A program made the position numbers and the translations under genes. Positions 24,812-31,975 of a stretch of 48,847 nucleotides of DNA are shown one piece after another; position 1 is the stretch's first letter, and every line of letters starts with the position of its first letter. Under the pieces are notes generated by a model, which worked only from the letters and a program-made list of their open reading frames with translations, did no database searches and was not told the DNA's origin. The DNA comes from CAZIPN01 sp964541225. GTDB lineage: Bacteria; Actinomycetota; Coriobacteriia; Anaerosomatales; JAAXUF01. The stretch covers positions 1 through 48,847 of the forward strand of contig CAZIPN010000014.1 in assembly GCA_964541225.1 (NCBI GenBank), given 5' to 3'.

Positions 24812-25501
24812 CTACTCGTGCACGAACGAACGCAGCCCCTCAACCGACGCGATCTCCGTGTGACCGCGAGCCACCTTCACCAGACCGGCGTTCTCCAGGT
24901 TCCGTAGATTCCTGGACACGACCTCTCGCGCGGTGCCGAGATGAGACGCAATCTCCTCGTGGCTCATCGGCAGGCGCAAGTCCGAGTCGCTCTTCTTGAG
25001 CAGGAAGTTGGCGATTCGACGATCCATGGGCAGTGTCGTCACGTCTTCGAGCGTCGACATGAGGTCGAAGATGCGTGCCGAGAGCACGTCGAACGTGAAC
25101 TGTTGAACGCTCTTCTCGGTCTCGTGAAGCCTGCGATACACCGGTGAGGGGATCACGGCGAATTTCGCGCCTTTGCGCCCGCTTTCCACCCACGCCGGAT
25201 ACAGGATGTTAGAGAACACGCAGTTCATCGCAAGGATGCAGGACTCACCGGGCTCGATCCAATACAGCGTGCTCTCTCGGCCGTTCGCGTTCATCGAGTA
25301 GACCCGCAGCGCACCCTCGTAGACCAGATAGACCCCACCGACCGTGTCGCCCTTCTGGATCAGGAGCTTCCTGCCCTCGACCGAGAAGGAGAGCAGGTCG
25401 TGATCCACCGCCGATTTCGCTGCGGGCGACAGTTCCTGGGCGAATCGGAAGCGTGACAGCATCAGGTCTCTCCGAGAGCCGGTCATCATCCGCGTCGTCA
25501 T
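24812..25501 (-). CDS. Crp/Fnr-family transcriptional regulator with a Cys-X5-Cys pair
   Basis: Cytoplasmic regulator, 229 aa from ATG 25501. The cyclic-nucleotide-binding fold (about 35-140) includes KLLIQKGDTVGGVYLVYEGALRVYS, and the C-terminal winged helix has MSHEEIASHLGTAREVVSRNL (179-199) for DNA recognition. In place of a cAMP-binding RxS loop it has GESCILAMNCVFSN with Cys88 and Cys94, a pattern seen in anaerobe Crp/Fnr proteins thought to respond to redox or metal signals (inference). ATG 25462, also with a good ribosome site, is an alternative start. It lies downstream of the DUF4242 gene with a strong hairpin between. Confidence 0.92.
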   Translation of the reverse strand: MTTRMMTGSRRDLMLSRFRFAQELSPAAKSAVDHDLLSFSVEGRKLLIQKGDTVGGVYLVYEGALRVYSMNANGRESTLYWIEPGESCILAMNCVFSNILYPAWVESGRKGAKFAVIPSPVYRRLHETEKSVQQFTFDVLSARIFDLMSTLEDVTTLPMDRRIANFLLKKSDSDLRLPMSHEEIASHLGTAREVVSRNLRNLENAGLVKVARGHTEIASVEGLRSFVHE

Positions 25502-25527
25502 CAGTCTACCCTTCACTCGAGTCCACC

Positions 25528-25570
25528 CGGCCTCCGCACCGCCGAGGCCATCTCAGCGGTGCGGAGGCCG
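25528..25570 (-). terminator. 15-bp stem-loop between the DUF4242 gene and crp/fnr
   Basis: A perfect 15-bp stem (25528-25542 with 25556-25570) and a 13-base loop lie 22 bases after the DUF4242 stop and just before the regulator start. There is no U tract after it in the minus direction. It probably ends or attenuates the DUF4242 transcript. Confidence 0.65.
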
Positions 25571-25592
25571 TGCGAGGGGGCTGCTGCTCGGA

Positions 25593-26006
25593 CTACTCGT
25601 TGAGCAACAGATCGGTCGGAGCCACGCCGTTGACTTCGCTTATCGAGTCGTATGGCAGTCCGACTCGCGCGTGTGCTCTCCTGACCGCATCCTCAGAGGT
25701 GGCCATGTTGATGCAGAATGCGCGACCGTCCTTCATGTCGACGTACGTGCGGACGATGACGACACCCTCGGCCTGGCAGGCTGCCGCGTACTTCCCGTAG
25801 AACGCGTTGAGATCTGCCGCCGAGATGGACGCAGGCCACGTGCCGTCCCGCTTGTCGTGGGTGTCGATGTAGACATGCATGGCGGGCTTCGTACAGGTTG
25901 GCGGCTGCCAGTGGTTCGGACTGGCCGTATTTGCCCACGCATAGGCGGCTCCAGCGCTCAGAGCAACCGCGAGAATCGCAACAACCAGCACTACCTTCTT
26001 CTTCAT
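25593..26006 (-). CDS. Exported DUF4242-like protein
   Basis: Small secreted or membrane-tethered protein, 137 aa. A signal peptide or anchor occupies residues 1-23 (MKKKVVLVVAILAVALSAGA). The rest resembles DUF4242 proteins: a repeated ferredoxin-like half with YIDTHDKRDGT, then VIVRTYVDMKDGRAFCINMATSEDAVRRAHARVGLP. A member from Streptomyces binds nickel (family knowledge); whether this one does is unknown. Cys38, Cys77 and Cys98 are present. ATG 26006 has GGGAGGAG upstream, so the longer frame from 26057 is rejected. A CTAGCGCTAG palindrome lies 36 bases upstream of the start. The downstream Crp/Fnr gene may regulate it. Confidence 0.8.
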   Translation of the reverse strand: MKKKVVLVVAILAVALSAGAAYAWANTASPNHWQPPTCTKPAMHVYIDTHDKRDGTWPASISAADLNAFYGKYAAACQAEGVVIVRTYVDMKDGRAFCINMATSEDAVRRAHARVGLPYDSISEVNGVAPTDLLLNE

Positions 26007-26423
26007 TTCGAACTCCTCCCCGAGATGTATGGACTTCGCCTCTAGCGCTAGTGGCATGCGGTGAGGATCGCCGACTCCTCGGCAGGTGGTCTGTAACTCT
26101 AGTCACCGTGAATGCAGAATCTCGCATCACGTCGTCGCGCGTAGTCGGCGCGGCGAAGGCGACCTACCTGGTCTCACGTGCCCGCTCACGCCCCTGCTCA
26201 CGTGCCCGCTCACGCCCNNNNNNNNNNNNNNNNNNNNNNNNNNNNNNNNNNNNNNNNNNNNNNNNNNNNNNNNNNNNNNNNNNNNNNNNNNNNNNNNNNN
26301 NNNNNNNNNNNNNNNNNGCTCGGGCGTCCCTCTTGCCGAGATCGCGTCGGACACAAGACGCACAGCGTCCGTGGCGATAGGATGTCGGACAACACGTAGC
26401 ACACCTCGGAAAGGACGAAGACG
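26007..26423. other. Intergenic region with scaffold gap
   Basis: Divergent region between the DUF4242 gene and mqnA. It holds the palindrome CTAGCGCTAG (26042-26051), a G/C-rich tandem repeat (26173-26217) running into 100 Ns (26218-26317), and about 100 bases of unassigned sequence before mqnA. The N run is a fixed-size placeholder, so the true distance is unknown and a small gene could be missing. No coding frame is convincing here. Confidence 0.7.
26173..26217. repeat. 24-bp tandem repeat truncated by the assembly gap
   Basis: One full unit CTCACGTGCCCGCTCACGCC(CCTG) at 26173-26196 and 21 bases of a second identical unit at 26197-26217, where the Ns begin. Each unit is itself two 12-base halves starting CTCACG. 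The array probably continues into the gap and caused the assembly break. Confidence 0.8.
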
Positions 26424-27260
26424 CTGCCTCGCCCACGCCTCGGACACATCCAGTTTCTGAATTGCCTGCCTCTGTACTACGGGCTCGTGAAGAACGACGC
26501 ACTGCTCGATGTCGATCTCGTCAAAGCGGATCCCGCCGATCTTGCGGTCACGCTGGTCGACGGCGACCTCGACATCGCGCCTATCCCATCGGTTGAATAC
26601 GCGCGCCACGCTGACGAACTCGTCCTGTTGCCAGACATCGCTATCTCCTCCTTCGGCGAAGTGCAATCGATCCTGCTGCTCTCGAAAGTGCCCGCCGACA
26701 AGCTCGGCGACGGACTGGTGGCGCTCACGAATGCATCGCGCACGTCGCAGGTGCTCGCGCGCATCCTGCTCCAGAAGCGGTGGGGCGTGACACCGACCTA
26801 TGCCGAAATGCCCTCCGACCTCGCGAGCATGCTGCGCGAAGCTGACGCCGCGTTGCTGATCGGCGACGACGCTTTGCGCGCGTACTGGGATACGCCCGCC
26901 CACCTCATGAGCTACGACCTCGGCCGCGAGTGGACAGACTGGACCGGCCTGCCCATGGTCTACGCCGTGTGGGCGGTTCGCCGAGAGTTCGCCGAGAAGG
27001 AGCCGACCGCCACCCAAGCGGTCGTCGACGCACTCGGCCAGTCGCTCACCTACTGCCGCGCGCATCTCGACGACATCAGCGAGTATGCGTCGCGGTGGGA
27101 GCCCTTCCCGGCCGAGCGGTTCCGCAGCTACTTCGACGCTCTGCAATTCCGTTTTGAGCCACAATACCGCGAGGGTCTGACACGCTACTTCGAGGAGGCG
27201 CGCTCGATCGGGCAGCTCGACGCCGTCCCGCGCCTCGACATCTTCGGGGAGGCATCGTGA
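26424..27260 (+). CDS. mqnA: Chorismate dehydratase MqnA (probable non-canonical CTG start)
   Basis: First step of the futalosine pathway: dehydrates chorismate to 3-[(1-carboxyvinyl)oxy]benzoate for MqnE. 278 aa with this start. The conserved N terminus LGHIQFLNCLPLYYGLVKND lies upstream of the first GTG (26487), so that GTG cannot be the true start. The frame is open back to a TAG at 26397 and contains no ATG, GTG or TTG before this segment; CTG 26424 with GGAAAGGA 8 bases upstream is the best candidate. Further segments: DLVKADPADLAVTLVDGDLD, IPSVEYARHADEL and VYAVWAVRREF. The stop overlaps mqnC by 4 bases. A sequence error near the scaffold gap is the alternative explanation. Confidence 0.88.
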   Translation: MPRPRLGHIQFLNCLPLYYGLVKNDALLDVDLVKADPADLAVTLVDGDLDIAPIPSVEYARHADELVLLPDIAISSFGEVQSILLLSKVPADKLGDGLVALTNASRTSQVLARILLQKRWGVTPTYAEMPSDLASMLREADAALLIGDDALRAYWDTPAHLMSYDLGREWTDWTGLPMVYAVWAVRREFAEKEPTATQAVVDALGQSLTYCRAHLDDISEYASRWEPFPAERFRSYFDALQFRFEPQYREGLTRYFEEARSIGQLDAVPRLDIFGEAS

Positions 27261-28396
27261 GCGGACCCGCACGACCCCAAGACGCTGCGGCCGCGCTCGC
27301 CTTCTCGGCGGCAAACGGCGAGCTGCGCCTCACGCCCGAACAAGCGCTCACGCTGCTTCGCGATGGCGACCTGCTTGCGCTCGGCCAAGCGGCCAGCGTC
27401 ATGCGCCGACGCCTCGTGCCCGACGACGACGTCACCTTCATCGTCGATCGCAACGTGAACTACACCAACGTTTGCGTCTCCGGCTGCAGCTTCTGCGCTT
27501 TCTACCGCGACGAATCCGACGCTGATGCCTACGTGCTTTCGCGTGAGGAACTCGCCGCCAAAGTCGCCGAGACGATCGCGCTGGACGGCACCGCAATCCT
27601 CCTGCAGGGTGGCATGCATCCGCAGCTCGAGATCGGCTGGTACGAAGGGATGTTGCGCGACATCAAGGCCGACAACCCGGGCATCCATGTGCACGGCTTC
27701 GGCCCGCCCGAGATCGTGCACATCTCGCGCCTCTCCAACATCAGTGTCGCCGAAACACTCGCGCGGCTGCGCGACGCCGGTCTCGACTCGCTTCCCGGCG
27801 GAGGCGCCGAGATCCTTGTGGACCGCGTGCGCGGACACGTGAGCCCTCGCAAGGCCACAAGCGACGAGTGGCTCGGCGTCATGCGCGAAGCGCACAGACT
27901 CGATATCTCGACGACCGCGACAATGATGTTCGGTGGGCTCGAAACGCTGGAAGAGCGCGTCGAGCACTTCGCGCGCATCCGAGAGGTGCAAGACGAGGCC
28001 GTCTCCACAGGGCATGTCGGCTTCCGCGCCTTCATCCCGTGGAGCTTCCAGCCCGGCAACACCGAACTCGCCGAGGACGAACTGGCGACGAGCGGCGTGC
28101 CGATGACCGCGGCCAGCGGCTGGGAGTACCTGCGCACGCTCGCGGTCGCCCGCCTCTTCCTCGACAGCGTGCGCAACATCCAGGCAAGTTGGGTCACCCA
28201 GGGCGGCAAGGTCGGGCAGGTCGCACTCGCATTCGGCGCCAACGACATGGGATCGACCATGATCGAGGAAAACGTCGTGGCCGCAGCCGGAACCAAGTTC
28301 ATGCTCGCGCGCGACGAGCTGGTGCGTCTCATCCACGACGCAGGCTACGCGCCGGTGCAGCGAGACACGCTCTATCGCGAAGTACGGAGGTTCTAG
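27257..28396 (+). CDS. mqnC: Cyclic dehypoxanthine futalosine synthase (radical SAM)
   Basis: Radical SAM enzyme cyclising dehypoxanthine futalosine in menaquinone synthesis. 379 aa. The cluster motif CVSGCSFC puts ligands at Cys73, Cys77 and Cys80, preceded by the family's VDRNVNYTNV. Other segments: LLQGGMHPQLEIGWYE, LPGGGAEILVDRV, WSFQPGNTEL and WVTQGGKVGQVALAFGANDMG. It starts at GTG 27257 inside the mqnA stop (GTGA), so translation is coupled. It is paralogous to MqnE at 23432. The next gene (Tim44-like) starts 2 bases after its stop, so the two are likely co-transcribed. Confidence 0.97.
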   Translation: MSGPARPQDAAAALAFSAANGELRLTPEQALTLLRDGDLLALGQAASVMRRRLVPDDDVTFIVDRNVNYTNVCVSGCSFCAFYRDESDADAYVLSREELAAKVAETIALDGTAILLQGGMHPQLEIGWYEGMLRDIKADNPGIHVHGFGPPEIVHISRLSNISVAETLARLRDAGLDSLPGGGAEILVDRVRGHVSPRKATSDEWLGVMREAHRLDISTTATMMFGGLETLEERVEHFARIREVQDEAVSTGHVGFRAFIPWSFQPGNTELAEDELATSGVPMTAASGWEYLRTLAVARLFLDSVRNIQASWVTQGGKVGQVALAFGANDMGSTMIEENVVAAAGTKFMLARDELVRLIHDAGYAPVQRDTLYREVRRF

Positions 28397-28398
28397 GG

Positions 28399-29201
28399 AT
28401 GGGAGATTCGTTCTTCGAGTCACTGTCGGCAGCGGTCGAGCGCTTCCTCACGGACTACGCGGGTGACGGGACCGCGTCGTCTCGCTCCATCGACATGCTG
28501 TTCGATGTCATGAACGCGCCCTCATCGGCCCTCGAAACCACGGGGGCCGTTGGCCTCGGCCGCATTCGCGAACACGACCCGGACTTCGATCTCGGCACGC
28601 TGCTGCGCCGCGTCGGCGAGATGTTCGCCGCCTACCACGAGGCCGCCGACAATGGCGACTTGCAGCCGGCTCGGCGTTTTGTCGCCGAGGAGTCGTGGTC
28701 GGCGCTCGACGAAGCCGCCGAGAACAAGGGCCGCAGGCACGGCGGTCCGCGCGCGTTTCACATCGACGCTATCCGCCCCATGACCGCGACTCACGAGGAT
28801 GGACTCGACACGGTGCGCGTGCTCATCAACGCACACGAGACGCAGGGCGACGCCGACCCGATCTGCGAGTACTGGGAGCTCGTCCGAAGCCGCGGCACGC
28901 AAACGAAGGCGGGGCTCGACCTCACGCACTGCCCAAACTGTGGCGCGCCCATAGACGGGGACGACCCAACCCGCTGTGCGTATTGCGGCCAGCGNNNNNN
29001 NNNNNNNNNNNNNNNNNNNNNNNNNNNNNNNNNNNNNNNNNNNNNNNNNNNNNNNNNNNNNNNNNNNNNNNNNNNNNNNNNNNNNNNNNNNNNNGTGGCG
29101 CGCCCATAGACGGGGACGACCCAACCCGCTGTGCGTATTGCGGCCAGCGCCTGGCAGACCCGGCGCTCGACTGGGTTGTGCGAAAGATCACCGAGCAGTA
29201 A
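28399..29201 (+). CDS. Cytosolic Tim44-like protein with C-terminal zinc ribbon (interrupted by an artefactual gap)
   Basis: Hypothetical protein with no signal peptide. The middle (about residues 60-165) resembles the Tim44-like fold: FAAYHEAADNGDLQPARRFV, VRVLINAHETQ and ICEYWELVRSRG. The C terminus is a zinc ribbon with Cys178, Cys181, Cys193 and Cys196 (CPNCG, CAYCG), then DPALDWVVRKITEQ. One hundred Ns and an exact 55-base duplication interrupt it. Removing 155 bases restores a continuous 215 aa frame, so the gene is intact. ATG 28399 has GGAGG 8 bases upstream. The same C-terminal ribbon and DPALDWV tail occur in the membrane protein at 30916, so the two are relatives. It directly follows mqnC. 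Confidence 0.82.
28940..29149. repeat. Exact 55-base duplication flanking a 100-N gap (assembly artefact)
   Basis: Bases 28940-28994 and 29095-29149 are identical, with Ns at 28995-29094 between. The duplicated piece encodes the zinc ribbon CGAPIDGDDPTRCAYCGQ. Collapsing gap plus one copy gives an intact reading frame matching the paralogue at 30916. This is what is left when two contigs ending in the same 55-base k-mer are scaffolded instead of merged. Confidence 0.93.
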
Positions 29202-29306
29202 GAAGCCCAACGGCGCACCCGCGCACCATCGAGTTGGTTGCACACCGACCACGCCAACTGCCGAGAACGACCGGCATCGCACGCGGCTGCCAGGATCAGT
29301 GTCCGC

Positions 29307-29450
29307 CTATTGGGGTTGCGCGGCCTCGTTGTCGTCCTTCGGTTGTCTCTTGCATCGGCTGCAGAAACCAAATACGCATGCAAGCACCATCAGACCAAAA
29401 GCCACATACCCAGAGCAGAAAATGAGCACGGTCCAGATGTTGGCCCTCAT
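29307..29450 (-). CDS. Small single-span membrane protein (47 aa, hypothetical)
   Basis: Minus-strand frame of 47 residues. ATG 29450 is preceded by AGAGGGA 6 bases upstream, a fair ribosome site. One clear transmembrane helix spans about residues 5-30 (WTVLIFCSGYVAFGLMVLAC within it). The tail is positively charged with a cysteine pair (CSRCKRQPKDD), and it ends at TAG 29307. Charge distribution follows the positive-inside rule, unlike a random frame. It lies opposite the zinc-ribbon gene cluster and has two 13-base direct repeats just upstream. Family unknown. Confidence 0.55.
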   Translation of the reverse strand: MRANIWTVLIFCSGYVAFGLMVLACVFGFCSRCKRQPKDDNEAAQPQ

Positions 29451-29463
29451 CGCCAATCCCTCT

Positions 29464-29494
29464 TTCCACTAGCAGTTCGGCTTCCACTAGCAGT
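29464..29494 (-). repeat. Direct repeat upstream of the 47-aa membrane protein
   Basis: TTCCACTAGCAGT occurs at 29464-29476 and 29482-29494, an 18-base period. On the minus strand this is a tandem ACTGCTAGTGGAA directly in front of the ribosome site of the small membrane gene. It could be a tandem operator or a local duplication. Confidence 0.6.
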
Positions 29495-29754
29495 CCCGAT
29501 TGCCGACCGATGAAACCCAGCCCTATCTTCTAGTTTGATTGTACACCCCCCGTCCCCATCTCTGGCCCCCAAGCGAGACGCCGGCTGGGGTGGACTGCCG
29601 GGACGGCCCCTCGGCCTGCCCCACACCCATTTCTCACCAGGGGGAGTTGAGTGTCCGGAGCCGACACGAGATGATGTCGCTCGAGGATCGCCACTGTCTG
29701 CGGTCCCCTGTCATGTACTCAACGCACTCGGCGATGGACCGGAAGGCGGGGCTC

Positions 29755-30900
29755 ATGGGACTCATGGACGGCTTCAAGGGCGAGGTGCAACAGCAATTCA
29801 TCGCTCGCCCGGATTCCAGCAAGGATCTCGTGCTCTACAAGTGGCCCGAGACCAACATCCGCATGATGTCGGTCGTCACGGTCCAGCCCGACGAGTGGGC
29901 GTACTTCATCAAGCAAGGTCAGGTCGTCGGCTACCTGCAAGGCGGTCAGCACAAGCTCGACGGCGCACAGATCCCGTTCCTCGGCGGGCTAATCGACAGC
30001 TTCACGGGCAGCAACGTGCTCATGGCCGAGCTGTACTTCATCTCCAGCCGAGAATTCGCCAACAACAAGTTCGGCGGATCGATGGGCGAGGTCGAGGACC
30101 CCGCCACCGGCGAGGTCGTTCGGTGCGGTGTCTATGGCGAGTTCATCTTCAAGGTTGTGGATCCCGCCAAACTGATCTTGAACCTCGTCGGCACGCAAAC
30201 GATCAGCAGCAACGACTTCATCGTCGACGCGATCAAAGACCAGCTCACCAAGATCCTGCGAGCGACCGTCAACTCGAAGCTCAAGGCCGAGCAGTGGTCG
30301 CTCATCGACGTGACGTCAGGCACGTACACGCTCGACTTCGAGAAGGCGATCGTGGACACGGCCATCGGCTACCTCGAGCCGTTCGGCCTGCAGATCACGC
30401 GTATCGAGGACTTCCTCGTCAACATGGACGAGGAGGATCGCCAGCGCCTCCTGGAGCTCAAGGACCGGATGGCGAAGATGCGCCTTGCTGGCGACGCACG
30501 CTATATGGCTGCGGCGCAAACTGAGGCGATGTTCGGCGCTGCCGAGGGCATGGCGCAGGGCGGCGGCGGCGCGGACATGGCCGGACTGTTCGTCGGCGCG
30601 GGTCTCGGCCAGGCGGTTGGGGCCGGGATGCAAGCGGGCCAGGTGCAGCAGGCGGCGCAAGAAGCCGCGGCTGCCGAGAAGGCAGCCGCTCCGGCTGACG
30701 CGCCTGCGACCCCCGCAGCGGTCGCGGGTGCAGCACCCGCGACCATCGCGTGTCCGAAGTGCGGAACCGCCAACCCCGAGGGCTCGAAGTTCTGCTCGAA
30801 CTGCGGAACTGCGCTCGGACCGAAGCAGTGCTCGAACTGCGGAGCCGAGCTGGCGCCTGACGCCAAGTTCTGTCCGCAGTGCGGCACGGCCCAGGGTTAG
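29755..30900 (+). CDS. SPFH-domain protein (YdjI-like) with two C-terminal zinc ribbons
   Basis: 381 aa. Residues about 1-260 match the YdjI branch of SPFH proteins, often annotated 'virion core protein'. It begins MGLMDGFKGEVQQQFIARPD, then KDLVLYKWPETNIRMMSVV, VQPDEWAYFIKQGQ, GEFIFKVVDPAKLILNLVG and LEPFGLQITRIEDFLVNMDE. An Ala/Gly-rich linker (260-330) leads to two zinc ribbons: Cys333/336/347/350 and Cys359/362/373/376. In Bacillus subtilis, YdjI with YdjG and YdjH links the phage-shock protein PspA to the membrane (established); no PspA is in this window. ATG 29755 is chosen with GGAAGG 8 bases upstream. The Tim44-like membrane gene follows by 15 bases. Confidence 0.88.
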   Translation: MGLMDGFKGEVQQQFIARPDSSKDLVLYKWPETNIRMMSVVTVQPDEWAYFIKQGQVVGYLQGGQHKLDGAQIPFLGGLIDSFTGSNVLMAELYFISSREFANNKFGGSMGEVEDPATGEVVRCGVYGEFIFKVVDPAKLILNLVGTQTISSNDFIVDAIKDQLTKILRATVNSKLKAEQWSLIDVTSGTYTLDFEKAIVDTAIGYLEPFGLQITRIEDFLVNMDEEDRQRLLELKDRMAKMRLAGDARYMAAAQTEAMFGAAEGMAQGGGGADMAGLFVGAGLGQAVGAGMQAGQVQQAAQEAAAAEKAAAPADAPATPAAVAGAAPATIACPKCGTANPEGSKFCSNCGTALGPKQCSNCGAELAPDAKFCPQCGTAQG

Positions 30901-30915
30901 TCCGGGAGGAACCTG

Positions 30916-31833
30916 ATGCACACGTTCATCCGACAACATCGGCGACTCGCCCTCGCGATGCTCGCACTTGCCCTTCTAGGGCTTCTCTTGGTTCCCGCAG
31001 CCGCGCTCGCGCGTGCCGGAGGCGGTCAGAGTTCGAACCCCGGCTTCAGCGGTGGCGGTTCTTCCGGTGGCGGTTCGAGCGGTGGCTCGATAGGAGGGTT
31101 CGCGGGCGGAGCGCTTGCTGGCTCGGCGGTCAGTGGCGGAGGTGGCAGCTTCTCCTCCGTGGTCGTGATTATCATTCTCATCGTCGCCTTTCTGATCGTC
31201 AGGGGATACCTCCGCAAGAGCGGCGTGCTGAGCGGGCCACAAACCGGGACGCCGACACCCGCACCGGGGCCGACCACATTCGACCAGCTCAAGGCCGACG
31301 ATCCCAACTTCTCCGAGCAGGCGTTTTACGGCCGAGTCAACGAGATGTTTCTCACGATCCAAGAAGCGTGGGAAGCTCGAAACCTGGAACCGGCACGACG
31401 CTTCTTGTCTGAGGCTCAGTTCCAAGTACTGGCCCAGGGCGTTGACGAGTACGTGAAGAACGGTCAGATCAACAAGCTCGACAGTCTGCACGTCGATCGC
31501 ATGGAGCCCGTGTCGGTTACGCGCGAAGGAGATTCGGACTACGTCAGGGTGCTCATCACGGCCTCGGTGATCGACTACACCGTCGACGAGCGCACGGGCG
31601 AGATCGTCAACCCCTCGGTGCTCGGCGACGGCAAGACGGTCAAGACGTTTCAGGAGTACTGGACGCTTGTGCGCAAAGTCGGCGCGCAGAGCAAGTCAGA
31701 CGCAACCATCAAGAAGTGCCCCAACTGCGGTGCACCAGTGACCGACGGCAACTACGTCAAGTGCGCGTACTGCGGCACGATGATGAACGACCCGGCGCTC
31801 GATTGGGTGCTGTTGCGCATCGAGCAGCCGTAG
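30916..31833 (+). CDS. Membrane Tim44-like protein with C-terminal zinc ribbon
   Basis: 305 aa. A signal peptide or first helix is at about 10-33, followed by a Gly/Ser-rich segment (34-79) and a transmembrane helix at 81-96 (VVVIIILIVAFLIV). A Tim44-like domain (about 122-255) contains FDQLKADDPNFSEQAFYGRV, MFLTIQEAWEARNLEPARRF and TFQEYWTLVRKVG. The zinc ribbon has Cys268, Cys271, Cys283 and Cys286 and ends DPALDWVLLRIEQP, almost the same tail as the cytosolic protein at 28399. ATG 30916 has GGGAGGAA upstream. It is the last gene of the cluster and is followed by a terminator. A role in a membrane complex with the SPFH protein is inferred from adjacency. Confidence 0.88.
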   Translation: MHTFIRQHRRLALAMLALALLGLLLVPAAALARAGGGQSSNPGFSGGGSSGGGSSGGSIGGFAGGALAGSAVSGGGGSFSSVVVIIILIVAFLIVRGYLRKSGVLSGPQTGTPTPAPGPTTFDQLKADDPNFSEQAFYGRVNEMFLTIQEAWEARNLEPARRFLSEAQFQVLAQGVDEYVKNGQINKLDSLHVDRMEPVSVTREGDSDYVRVLITASVIDYTVDERTGEIVNPSVLGDGKTVKTFQEYWTLVRKVGAQSKSDATIKKCPNCGAPVTDGNYVKCAYCGTMMNDPALDWVLLRIEQP

Positions 31834-31881
31834 GCGTCAATCGAGACGAGCAGCGCTCGGGTGCATCATGCCGGAAGGCGA

Positions 31882-31910
31882 ACAGACCCCGCCAACAGGG
31901 CGGGGTCTGT
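31882..31910 (+). terminator. Intrinsic terminator after the Tim44-like gene
   Basis: A 12-bp perfect stem ACAGACCCCGCC / GGCGGGGTCTGT with a 5-base loop lies 48 bases after the stop, followed by CTGTTC, a short U-containing tract. It sits between convergent genes and may act in both directions. Confidence 0.75.
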
Positions 31911-31975
31911 CTGTTCGGGGTCACTCGGCTCGCATGTCGCGTGAGCTCGGATCACCGTGCGGCTCGGCGGATGAT

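Noticed and set aside
26173..26217. CRISPR-like repeat near the first gap
   Set aside because: The units are directly tandem with no spacers, and no cas gene is in the window.
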